Positions 1 to 7,060 of a stretch of 64,000 nt of DNA are shown here, piece after piece. The notes beneath the pieces are model-generated. The model did no database searches. It was not told the DNA's origin and worked only from the letters and a program-made list of their open reading frames with translations. Position 1 is the first letter of the stretch. Every line of letters begins with the position of its first letter. Position numbers and translations under genes: made by a program. The DNA lies in NCBI GenBank assembly GCA_049889695.1, contig JBMHCX010000014.1, positions 1 to 64,000 on the forward strand, in the 5' to 3' direction. The stretch is from WTJH01 sp049889695. Lineage in GTDB: Bacteria; Bacteroidota; Bacteroidia; Flavobacteriales; Flavobacteriaceae.

Positions 1-1
1 C

Positions 2-364
2 GATGTTACCCTCGAGAGTGACACCTGGAAGTTCTATCTGGCTGGGGAAGCAGAAACCACCTATGCACCTTTCCCCGCTGAACTGATCAGTCCGCGTTCA
101 GGGTCGACCGTAACACTAGTAGATGGTGCTGCTGTTTTGAATTGGAGTGTTAATGATGTAGATAACGATCTAAGAACCATTAAAATCTACTTGGATACAG
201 ACAGTACTGCAGATACGCTATTACAGACCGTTGACTATGCTCAAGCCGATCAGCAGATCAGTACCGAACTGGAAGGTGGAACCCTCTACTACTGGAGAGT
301 CGAAGCGATCGATGCCGAAGGTAACCTCAGCGATTCCGGAACCTATACTTTCCGAACCCAATAA
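2..364 (+). CDS. C-terminal end of a fibronectin-III-like surface or lipoprotein (5' partial)
   Basis: The reading frame is open from the left edge to a TAA at 362-364, so only the last 120 residues are present. They hold one beta-rich domain of about 90 residues that looks like the fibronectin-III-like modules of flavobacterial surface proteins: it opens with PFPAELISPRSG, has LNWSVNDVDND in the middle, and ends with LYYWRVEAIDAEGN followed by a last strand TYTFRTQ. The Trp of the early strand and the YYWRV strand are the usual core positions of such modules. No sorting domain of the type IX system follows, so the protein may be anchored by an N-terminal lipid outside the window. It converges on the AlkB gene with a 2-nt gap. 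The overall function cannot be read from this fragment. Confidence 0.7.
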   Translation, partial: DVTLESDTWKFYLAGEAETTYAPFPAELISPRSGSTVTLVDGAAVLNWSVNDVDNDLRTIKIYLDTDSTADTLLQTVDYAQADQQISTELEGGTLYYWRVEAIDAEGNLSDSGTYTFRTQ

Positions 365-366
365 TT

Positions 367-1428
367 TTAAGCCGCTAACTTCATATCCTCTGGAACTTTT
401 GGATTCATAATCCAAAACCACAAGGGTGGAATTGTTGCCGTGAGCATTGCTGTCGGATAGCCAAAAGGTAATTGAGGACTAGTCGTATGATTTTCCAATA
501 TCTGATACTTCTTTGATGCCAGGTAGTGGTGATCGCTATGGCGTGTGAGTTCATATAAAACTATCCGCCCAATTAAATGGTTAGAATTCCAAGAATGATG
601 CGGCAAGACTCTTTCGTAACGACCAGAGGGTTTTTGCTCTCTTGCAAGACCGTAGTGCTCGATATAGTTGATAGTTTCGAGCAAAAGGAAAGATACAACG
701 GCAATCCCTCCACCAAAGATTAATCCGGAGGTACCGAATAGATAATAAATGAAAGCCAGATAGAGGGTTTGGAAAAGGGTATAGAATACCATATCGTTAT
801 GGATAGAAAACCACGATCTCTTCTGATTGCGGAGAAGTTGGGTTTGTAATTTCCATGCATTAAAGTATTGCCCCACAACAGAAGAAACCCAAAAAGCATA
901 AAGGGTTTTTCCATAGGATGCAGAGGCAGGATCATCTGGTGTTGCCACTGTCCGGTGATGACCAAAATTATGCTCCACATAAAAATGCATATAAAGCGAT
1001 GGAAGCAACAATAGCTTTGCCATCGTTCTTTCGAATAGAGATTTTCGATGCCCTAACTCATGTGCAACGTTAATGCCATTCGTCCCTAAACAAACACCCA
1101 TGGACAAGACCATTCCCACTTGTTCAGCAGTGGTGAGTTCTAATCGTTCCCATTGATAGAATCCAAAGATTAACAAGGCCAAAACCATAAACGGATTCAA
1201 GTACAAAAGCCAGTCAAAAAAAGGTTGTACTTTCCTTTCTTGAATTTCAGTGGTACTTAAATGTTCGTCGGCCGATTGGACAAAAATTTCTACCAATGGA
1301 ATAACACCAAAAGCATAAATCACCGATCCGTAACTCCACCATCCCTCCGGGAATCGGAGCGATAAAAAGGTAATGGCTGGAATGGTGTAGGCAAATAAAT
1401 ATTTAAAATCTTTTAAGAATTTCAACAT
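367..1428 (-). CDS. alkB: Alkane 1-monooxygenase (AlkB-type membrane di-iron hydroxylase)
   Basis: An integral-membrane non-haem di-iron enzyme of 353 residues, a usual length, that would hydroxylate the terminal carbon of alkanes or fatty-acyl chains with O2 and electrons from rubredoxin. All histidine motifs are present: HELGH (123-127), EHNFGHH (152-158), NYIEHYG (254-260) and LTRHSDHH (294-301). Hydrophobic segments near residues 10-25, 33-50, 78-95, 105-120, 215-235 and 238-252 fit the six-helix fold. The start ATG at 1428 begins with MLKFLKDFKYLFAY. It is transcribed away from an alpha/beta hydrolase gene, and no rubredoxin or rubredoxin reductase gene is visible nearby, so the electron donor must be encoded elsewhere. 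The family is clear from the motifs; substrate (alkane or fatty acid) is not determined by sequence. Confidence 0.9.
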   Translation of the reverse strand: MLKFLKDFKYLFAYTIPAITFLSLRFPEGWWSYGSVIYAFGVIPLVEIFVQSADEHLSTTEIQERKVQPFFDWLLYLNPFMVLALLIFGFYQWERLELTTAEQVGMVLSMGVCLGTNGINVAHELGHRKSLFERTMAKLLLLPSLYMHFYVEHNFGHHRTVATPDDPASASYGKTLYAFWVSSVVGQYFNAWKLQTQLLRNQKRSWFSIHNDMVFYTLFQTLYLAFIYYLFGTSGLIFGGGIAVVSFLLLETINYIEHYGLAREQKPSGRYERVLPHHSWNSNHLIGRIVLYELTRHSDHHYLASKKYQILENHTTSPQLPFGYPTAMLTATIPPLWFWIMNPKVPEDMKLAA

Positions 1429-1495
1429 AACTTCAGCTAATTTCGTTCTTCATAAACCCCTAACGCATTAATGCTTAGACCCTAAATATACAATT

Positions 1496-2326
1496 TTGCA
1501 AAGAGTTCTATTCATCGTCTTTAAAATTTTAGAAACATTCAGCGCCAAAGCTGCCTCCTATTTTATTGATTATAAAATGCGGAGTCCCAGAAAATTCGAA
1601 CGTCGGGCGAAAGAAAAACCATATATCGATACAGCTATCCAGCAAAATTTCCAGTATCGTCATTTCACTATTCAGGAGTATCGCTGGGGCAAAGCTGAAC
1701 ATCCCATTGCGCTTTGTATACACGGCTGGGAGGGAAATGCTGGAAATTTCGGCAAGTTTTCTGAACTGTTCACCCAATTAGGATATCAGCTTGTCGCCAT
1801 TGATGGCCCAGCTCATGGAACAAGTTCAACCGGCAAAGTCCACATGTTTGAGTACGTAGATTTTGTGACGGCCCAGGTGGAACGTCTACATCCAAAAATC
1901 ATTATAAGTCATTCTTTTGGAAGTGTATGTACTGTTTTTTCTATGATACGGCTGAAGAATTTTCAGCTGGATCGTTGGATTGCTATTACCACCCCTAACG
2001 CATTTAGAGACTACCTTGATCATATGCTTCAGGCCTTTAATGTTAAAGAGACGACTGTTGTAGATCTCATCGGTCGGATTCAAAAACGAGTAGAAATTCC
2101 TTTTAAGGAATTAGATATGGAACACACTCGACAATATGTCAAATCGTTTCCAAAAACAGCTATCTTTCATTCGAAAGAAGATCTGGTCATTCCCTTTTGG
2201 CAAGCTCAAAAAGCAGCCGAAGCATTACCGCATGCCGACTTTTTTCCAATGGAAAAAGTAGGGCACTATAAAATTCTTTGGGATAAACGATTACACAGAG
2301 AACTCGAGGCGTGGATGAAAAGCTGA
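1496..2326 (+). CDS. Alpha/beta hydrolase, TTG start
   Basis: A cytoplasmic serine hydrolase of 276 residues with the alpha/beta fold. HGWEGNAG (76-83) supplies the oxyanion-hole loop, SHSFG (138-142) is the nucleophile elbow with Ser140, and Asp229 with His257 (VGHYK) are the likely rest of the triad. The first Gly of the usual GxSxG is Ser here. The N-terminal stretch (LETFSAKAASYF, then MRSPRKFERRAKEK) resembles the lead-in of flavobacterial relatives, so it is probably translated. The only bacterial start codon between it and an in-frame TAA at 1469 is TTG at 1496; an ATG at residue 28 is the alternative. The substrate is unknown; proximity to two lipid hydroxylases suggests an ester or lipid, which is inference only. 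Confidence 0.8.
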   Translation: MQRVLFIVFKILETFSAKAASYFIDYKMRSPRKFERRAKEKPYIDTAIQQNFQYRHFTIQEYRWGKAEHPIALCIHGWEGNAGNFGKFSELFTQLGYQLVAIDGPAHGTSSTGKVHMFEYVDFVTAQVERLHPKIIISHSFGSVCTVFSMIRLKNFQLDRWIAITTPNAFRDYLDHMLQAFNVKETTVVDLIGRIQKRVEIPFKELDMEHTRQYVKSFPKTAIFHSKEDLVIPFWQAQKAAEALPHADFFPMEKVGHYKILWDKRLHRELEAWMKS

Positions 2327-2366
2327 TACAAAAGTATTTGTATATTGTCCCCAAAAAGGGTTCAGA

Positions 2367-3212
2367 ATGGAAACGATACTTGCTTATTTTGAAACGATCC
2401 CATCTTTACACAGGAGTTTAATACTCGTTGGAGGGATTACATTTTTTTGGGTTTTAGAGGGGCAAATTCCACTTTTTGGCTTAGACTATAAAAAATGGAA
2501 ACATGCCGGAACTAATTTTTTCTTTACGGCAACAACCATCATCATTAATTTTGCCCTCGCATTCGTATTGGTAGCAACTTCCGACTGGGTGGTTACTCAT
2601 GAGTTTGGACTTTTATATCTGCTCCCAGATATGCCCTTATGGGCATTTGTCCTCGTTGGTTTGTTATTGATGGATTTAGTGGGTGCTTACCTACCCCATT
2701 ACGTAGAACACCAAATTAAACCGCTATGGATGATCCACTTGGTACACCATTCCGATCATCATGTAGATACAACTACTGCAAACAGACACCATCCACTGGA
2801 AAGTGTGGTGCGTTTTGTCTTTACATTATTAGGCGTATTTACCATTGGAGCTTCAATCGGGATAATTATGCTCTATCAATCTCTTTCGGTGGTCGCCACT
2901 CAATTCAATCATGCCAACATTCAATTGCCTAAAAAATTAGACATGCTCTTGAGTTACATTATCGTATCTCCCGACATGCATAAAATCCATCATCATTACC
3001 GATTGCCTTTTACCGATGCCAATTACGGGAATATTTTTTCCGTTTGGGATCGTTTATTCGGAACTTACTTGTATTTGGATAGAGAAAAGATTGTATACGG
3101 GGTCGATACCTTTTTTGACCCAGTCAGCAATGCTAAGGTGGGAAAACTTTTATACCAGCCTTTTCATAAATACCAGAAACCGACCGTTACAGACGAACAC
3201 CTTCGCCAATAA
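2367..3212 (+). CDS. Sterol desaturase / fatty-acid hydroxylase superfamily protein
   Basis: A membrane di-iron enzyme of 281 residues. The histidine clusters of the superfamily are complete: HYVEH (111-115), HLVHH (124-128) followed by SDHH, His182 in FNHAN, and HKIHH (205-209). Hydrophobic helices lie near 15-32, 50-72, 88-108 and 148-178. Members use O2 to hydroxylate or desaturate lipid chains or sterol-like rings; bacterial members act on fatty acids, carotenoids or hopanoids, and the sequence does not say which applies here. The ATG at 2367 follows the hydrolase gene by 40 nt on the same strand, so the two may be co-transcribed. It converges on hisS with a 3-nt gap. Confidence 0.85.
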   Translation: METILAYFETIPSLHRSLILVGGITFFWVLEGQIPLFGLDYKKWKHAGTNFFFTATTIIINFALAFVLVATSDWVVTHEFGLLYLLPDMPLWAFVLVGLLLMDLVGAYLPHYVEHQIKPLWMIHLVHHSDHHVDTTTANRHHPLESVVRFVFTLLGVFTIGASIGIIMLYQSLSVVATQFNHANIQLPKKLDMLLSYIIVSPDMHKIHHHYRLPFTDANYGNIFSVWDRLFGTYLYLDREKIVYGVDTFFDPVSNAKVGKLLYQPFHKYQKPTVTDEHLRQ

Positions 3213-3215
3213 GCC

Positions 3216-4604
3216 CTACTCTGCACTTGGCGGAGCGACAACAGTAGTTATTTGGTCCAGCGGATACTCTTGCTGGTCCCCAGAATACATATTTTTCAGG
3301 AGGAAAACGCCTTTGGCTTGTTCTTCCTCTCCATAGAGTATTACCTGTTCTAGGCCACGTTGGTGTGCATAGGTCAACTGCTTTTTCAATTTAGCCGGTT
3401 GGGGATAAAAAACACATGAAATTCCCTGTGCTCTTAATTGTGTCATGGACCGATGGGCAAAGGCTGCAGAAGCCTCGTCCATATGTGTAAAAAACACAGG
3501 CTTATTTTGCGTATCGAGTTGTTCTGGAAATAACCCAAGGCTTTCCAGAACCAAGTATATTCTATCAAAACCAAAGGAAATACCTATACCGCTCATCTGG
3601 GACAAGCCAAATGTCTCTGTCAGATTTGCATAACGACCGCCTCCACCGATAGAACCCATTTTTACCGATGCTGGAGGGGCTACCTCGACTATCATCCCTG
3701 TATAATAGTTTAGTCCTCTGGCGAGGCTTAAATTAAACTCTAATTGTACGGTTTTAAGGCCTTCCTTTTCCAAAGTAGTCATAATCCACTGCATATCGCG
3801 TATGCCCTCTAATGCCTGCTCCTGATCGCTCAGAATGTTCGCTAATTCAGCCAATTGTTCGTGGTGATTTCCTTCGATAGAGAGAACCTTCTCAAGCGTA
3901 CGGCAAGCTTCAGCAGAAAAACCTTTAGTCTGTAGCTCATCCACCACCCGCTCCAGGCCAATCTTATCGATCTTATCTAGAGCCACCGTGAGTTCTACAA
4001 ACTTATCCTCTGCTCCCATATGAGCAGCTAGTCCTGCTAAAATAGCTCGGTGATTGAGCTGCAGACTAACCCCATGAAGATGAAGACGATCAAAGGCAAA
4101 GTCATAGAGCTGAAGTACTTCTACTTCTTGCCATAAGGAGGCTGGACCGACCATATCGGCATCGCACTGATAGAACTCTTGAAATCGTCCGTGCTGCGGG
4201 CGATCTGCTCGCCAAACCGGTTGGATTTGGTAACGACGGAAGGGAAAGGTGAGTGCATTCCTGTTTTGAGCTACATAGCGAGCAAATGGAACCGTTAGGT
4301 CATAACGGAGGGCTTTTTCAGATAACGATCGAGCAAAAGCGCCTAAATTATTGGAGGATAAAGCTGCTAAATCGGCTTTTTTGAGCTTCTCTCCTGAATT
4401 TAGTAGCTTAAATATTAAGCGATCTCCTTCATCTCCGTATTTGCCCGACAGGGTTTCGGCCAGTTCGAAAGATGGAGTTTCTAGAGGTTCGAAGCCAAAT
4501 AGTTGAAAACTTTCGGAAAGTACCTGCTTTAAATAATTGCGGCGATAAATTTCCGTCGCAGAAAAATCACGAGTACCTTTTGCTATTCTTGGTTTAATGG
4601 ACAT
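3216..4604 (-). CDS. hisS: Histidine--tRNA ligase
   Basis: Class II aminoacyl-tRNA synthetase charging tRNA-His in the cytoplasm, 462 residues from the ATG at 4604 (MSIKPRIAKGTRDF, the normal N-terminus of the flavobacterial enzyme). An upstream in-frame codon at 4658 would add 18 residues that do not look like the family and would overlap the preceding gene. Motif 2 runs from RRYQIQPVWRADRP to FYQCDAD (123-150), the histidine-specific loop is ARGLNYYTG (295-303), and motif 3 is GISFGFDRIY (341-350), followed by an anticodon-binding domain from about 375. It lies 10 nt downstream of the DUF6495 gene and is probably transcribed with it. Confidence 0.95.
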   Translation of the reverse strand: MSIKPRIAKGTRDFSATEIYRRNYLKQVLSESFQLFGFEPLETPSFELAETLSGKYGDEGDRLIFKLLNSGEKLKKADLAALSSNNLGAFARSLSEKALRYDLTVPFARYVAQNRNALTFPFRRYQIQPVWRADRPQHGRFQEFYQCDADMVGPASLWQEVEVLQLYDFAFDRLHLHGVSLQLNHRAILAGLAAHMGAEDKFVELTVALDKIDKIGLERVVDELQTKGFSAEACRTLEKVLSIEGNHHEQLAELANILSDQEQALEGIRDMQWIMTTLEKEGLKTVQLEFNLSLARGLNYYTGMIVEVAPPASVKMGSIGGGGRYANLTETFGLSQMSGIGISFGFDRIYLVLESLGLFPEQLDTQNKPVFFTHMDEASAAFAHRSMTQLRAQGISCVFYPQPAKLKKQLTYAHQRGLEQVILYGEEEQAKGVFLLKNMYSGDQQEYPLDQITTVVAPPSAE

Positions 4605-4614
4605 AAGTACAAAT

Positions 4615-5097
4615 TTACGATGGAGATTTGGAATCCAAAAGCTTTGAGAGTTGATCATAGATTTCTCCTGAACATACTTCTGCTCCCTTCAGAAGTAAAG
4701 CGTACATTTCTGCAATCCTAGATGAGGCGTATGCTTTTTGCCCCGTACGAATCGATGTAGTGGAGACGTCTAATTGAACCATTAGACGTTCAAACCAATC
4801 GGGAGCACTCCAATCGATTACTTCAGAACGTATATAGATCAGCTGAATTTGTTTTTCTCCGCAAGAGTATAGGGCAACCCCATCGACCATTTTATGTTCA
4901 AGATATTTTGCTGAAGATAAAATTTCAGTCCAGACGACCGCACTGAAAGAACGGAGTATTTCATGCAGCCGATCGCTGTCTTCTTTCTTAATTTTTTCCC
5001 AATGCTCTTTATCGATTCCTAAACTCGCTAAAAAAAGAGCGAATTCTTTTGGGAACTGTTCCAGTTGCGCTTGGGTAAGCGGTACAAATTCTGACAT
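4615..5097 (-). CDS. DUF6495 family protein
   Basis: A soluble protein of 160 residues with no signal peptide or membrane segment. The opening (LTQAQLEQFPKEFALFLAS), the central KYLEHK and YSCGEKQIQLI, and the closing KGAEVCSGEIYDQL match the pattern I know for the DUF6495 family, which is found almost only in Bacteroidota and has no assigned function. It precedes hisS by 10 nt on the same strand. Its ATG at 5097 is only a few bases after the T-tract of the terminator that closes the ribosomal-protein operon, so it depends either on read-through of that terminator or on a promoter hidden in it. The family assignment is from memory of the conserved pattern. Confidence 0.75.
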   Translation of the reverse strand: MSEFVPLTQAQLEQFPKEFALFLASLGIDKEHWEKIKKEDSDRLHEILRSFSAVVWTEILSSAKYLEHKMVDGVALYSCGEKQIQLIYIRSEVIDWSAPDWFERLMVQLDVSTTSIRTGQKAYASSRIAEMYALLLKGAEVCSGEIYDQLSKLLDSKSPS

Positions 5098-5100
5098 AAT

Positions 5101-5131
5101 AAAAAACCCGAGCCTTTCAGCAAGACTCGGG
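5101..5131 (-). terminator. Rho-independent terminator of rpsF-rpsR-rplI
   Basis: Read on the minus strand, ACCCGAGTCTT pairs with AAGGCTCGGGT (11 bp with one G-U pair) across a GCTGA loop, followed by a run of six T. It starts 25 nt after the rplI stop codon. Its T-tract ends 4 nt before the start codon of the DUF6495 gene. Confidence 0.85.
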
Positions 5132-5155
5132 TATAGGTTTTATAGATTGGTGCAT

Positions 5156-5608
5156 TTAAGCCTTCTCAGGGATAATTTCGAAAGGAAACTGAATAATGAC
5201 CTCTCGGTGTAATCTGATGGCCGCTTCATATGCTCCTAAACGCTTAATGTTTCGTCCAGGAAGGCTGATCAGCTTACGATCTACCTGATGTCCTTGCGCT
5301 TCAAAAGCTGCCTCCAAATCCTGAGCAGTTACCGAACCGAAGAGTTTATCTCCTGATCCTACTTTGGAAGCAATCTTGATGGCTACTTTCATTAAGGAAT
5401 CTCCTTTAGCTTTCGCATCATCGATTAACTTCTGCTCTTTAAATGCTCTTTGCTTTAAAATTTCAGCATGTGCTTTTTTGGCAGATGAAGTTGCTAAAAC
5501 TGCTTTGCCTTGCGGAATCAAAAAGTTACGTCCGTAACCATTTTTTACTTTTACGACGTCGTCCTTAAATCCTAAGTTAATAACGTCTTCTTTGAGAATA
5601 AGTTCCAT
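5156..5608 (-). CDS. rplI: 50S ribosomal protein L9
   Basis: L9 of the large ribosomal subunit, 150 residues. The N-terminal 23S rRNA-binding domain (MELILKEDVINLGFKDD then VVKVKNGYGRNFLIPQGKA) is diagnostic, followed by a charged connecting helix near 42-75 and the C-terminal domain from about 80. It is the last gene of the rpsF-rpsR-rplI operon, 9 nt after rpsR, and is closed by the terminator at 5101-5131. Nothing is unusual in the sequence. Confidence 0.97.
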   Translation of the reverse strand: MELILKEDVINLGFKDDVVKVKNGYGRNFLIPQGKAVLATSSAKKAHAEILKQRAFKEQKLIDDAKAKGDSLMKVAIKIASKVGSGDKLFGSVTAQDLEAAFEAQGHQVDRKLISLPGRNIKRLGAYEAAIRLHREVIIQFPFEIIPEKA

Positions 5609-5617
5609 AGGCGTCTA

Positions 5618-5914
5618 TTATTTAAGCATATCTCCTACATAAGGCATCAAGGCTAAATGCCGAGCTCTTTTGATTGCAGTCGATACTTTTCGTTGATATT
5701 TTAATGATGTTCCCGTTAAACGACGTGGAAGAATTTTTCCTTGTTCGTTAACAAATTTCAAAAGGAAATCAGCGTCTTTGTAATCTACATACTTGATTCC
5801 AGAACGCTTAAAACGACAATACTTTTTTTGATTGTTCGTTTCTATGTTTAAAGGGGTTAAATACCGGATTTCTCCTTCTTTACGCCCTTTGGATTGTTCG
5901 TCAATACTTGCCAT
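5618..5914 (-). CDS. rpsR: 30S ribosomal protein S18
   Basis: S18 of the small ribosomal subunit, 98 residues. The conserved core is clear: YCRFKRSGIKYVDYKD (31-46), then ILPRRLTGTSLKYQRK with TAIKRARHLALMPY at the end. An N-terminal extension of about 25 polar residues (MASIDEQSKGRKEGEIRYLT) is normal in Bacteroidota. It follows rpsF by 3 nt and precedes rplI by 9 nt, the usual S6-S18-L9 order, without the priB or ssb gene that some other phyla place between S6 and S18. Confidence 0.97.
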   Translation of the reverse strand: MASIDEQSKGRKEGEIRYLTPLNIETNNQKKYCRFKRSGIKYVDYKDADFLLKFVNEQGKILPRRLTGTSLKYQRKVSTAIKRARHLALMPYVGDMLK

Positions 5915-5917
5915 AAC

Positions 5918-6256
5918 TTATGCTTTTGCGGTGTTTCTTTTTCTTCTTTTTTCAGCCCAAGCCTGAGCGTCTTTGTCTAGTTTAACCGTTAAGAAACGCA
6001 TCACGCGTTCATCGCGACGGAATTCCGTTTCGAGTGGGTCAATAGCAGTTGAGGGTCCCGCAAATTCAAAAAGATGATAGAAGGCGCTTTTTTTGTTTTG
6101 AATGGGATAAGCTAGTTTGCGTAATCCCCAGTTTTCTTTGCTGGTGATTGTTCCTCCATGCTCGACAATAAAGCTTTCAAATTTTTGAACTGCTTCCTCT
6201 ATCTGTGTCTCAGATAGAACGGGATTTAAAATGAAAACAGTTTCGTAATGATTCAT
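5918..6256 (-). CDS. rpsF: 30S ribosomal protein S6
   Basis: S6 of the small subunit, 112 residues from the ATG at 6256 (MNHYETVFILNPVLSE, the normal N-terminus). A longer in-frame reading to 6313 would run through the promoter at 6278-6309 and is rejected. The body shows the conserved WGLRKLAYPIQNKKSAFYHLFEF strand-helix pattern, in which S6 pairs with S18. It is the first gene of the rpsF-rpsR-rplI operon and diverges from the LytTR regulator. Confidence 0.96.
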   Translation of the reverse strand: MNHYETVFILNPVLSETQIEEAVQKFESFIVEHGGTITSKENWGLRKLAYPIQNKKSAFYHLFEFAGPSTAIDPLETEFRRDERVMRFLTVKLDKDAQAWAEKRRKRNTAKA

Positions 6257-6277
6257 AAAAATGATTTTTAAGGACTG

Positions 6278-6309
6278 CAAAAGTAAGCTTTTCATCTGTT
6301 TTTGCCAAA
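6278..6309 (-). promoter_or_regulatory. Bacteroidota-type promoter of the rpsF operon
   Basis: On the minus strand TTTG (6309-6306), 20 nt, then TACTTTTG (6285-6278) fits the housekeeping consensus TTTG-N19/20-TAnnTTTG. The -7 element is 21 nt before the rpsF ATG. Confidence 0.75.
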
Positions 6310-6338
6310 GCATATTCCATTTCCTGAAGAATATTCTT

Positions 6339-6346
6339 TATTTTTG
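6339..6346 (+). promoter_or_regulatory. Candidate -7 element of the LytTR regulator gene
   Basis: TATTTTTG matches TAnnTTTG and lies 15 nt before the ATG at 6362. The -33 side is weak (a TTTC near 6320). It supports the start at 6362, because an in-frame start at 6302 would be upstream of transcription. Confidence 0.5.
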
Positions 6347-6361
6347 AGATTATACACGCCG

Positions 6362-7060
6362 ATGCCCTATCATTACATACTTGTTGATGCGCACCCAATC
6401 GATCGGTTGAATTGCTTGCAAGTCGTCCAGAAATACGAGGAGTTTTCTTGTGCCGGAGAGTTTTCAAATGCCCTAGATGCCCTGGCTTTTATCAAAGAAA
6501 ATACAATTGATTTCATCATTGTATCCAAAAAACTACCCGTGTATGATGGCTTCGAATTTATCCAACAGCTCCAACAACTCCCCCCCATTTTATTTTTTAC
6601 ACAAAAAACTTCGGATGCTCTCCTCGCCTATGAACACGGAGTTTTCGATTGTATGCTTAAACCCTTATCCAAAAAGAGGTTTGAAAAAAGTTTACAACGA
6701 CTATTATCGCAATTGCAACTCCAAGAGCAGGTGCATCAGGTGAAGGCACAAAAATTTACAGTAAAAAGTAACCTTCAAACCTTTCACATCGACAGTACTA
6801 AAATTCTTTGGATAGAGTCTGCAGGCGATTACGTTAAGATAATACTGCCCAAAGAAACCCATTTAGTGCATTCCACCCTGAAAAAAATTGTTGAAGAACT
6901 CCCGGGCGATTACTTCATTCAAATCCACAAATCTTATGTGGTGAATTTAAACCACATTGAAAGTGTTAATGCAACACAGGTAAAGATCCGAAACAACTAT
7001 CTCCCGCTGAGTAGGCGAAGAAAAGCGACATTTATGGAACGCTTTAACCAACTGGTTTAA
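6362..7060 (+). CDS. LytTR-family response regulator with a degenerate receiver
   Basis: A DNA-binding regulator of 232 residues. Residues 3-115 have the receiver fold (YHYILVDAHPIDRLN at the start, Thr80 in ILFFTQ, Lys100 in CMLKPLS), and about 130-232 form a LytTR domain (ILWIESAGDYVKI, FIQIHKSYVVNLNHIE, LPLSRRRK). The phospho-acceptor Asp that should follow strand beta-3 is Ser55 (DFIIVSKKLP in place of the usual LDxxMP), and the N-terminal acidic pair is reduced to one Asp (Asp9, with Asp14 further on). Conventional phosphorylation is therefore unlikely, while the switch Thr and Lys remain. No histidine kinase is adjacent. It diverges from rpsF and overlaps the 3' end of priA by 4 nt. Target genes are unknown. 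Confidence 0.88.
   Translation: MPYHYILVDAHPIDRLNCLQVVQKYEEFSCAGEFSNALDALAFIKENTIDFIIVSKKLPVYDGFEFIQQLQQLPPILFFTQKTSDALLAYEHGVFDCMLKPLSKKRFEKSLQRLLSQLQLQEQVHQVKAQKFTVKSNLQTFHIDSTKILWIESAGDYVKIILPKETHLVHSTLKKIVEELPGDYFIQIHKSYVVNLNHIESVNATQVKIRNNYLPLSRRRKATFMERFNQLV

Noticed and set aside
6575..6595. Run of seven C in the LytTR gene as a phase-variation switch (also seven G near 12027)
   Set aside because: Both are in frame and short; no partner frame or comparison suggests slippage.
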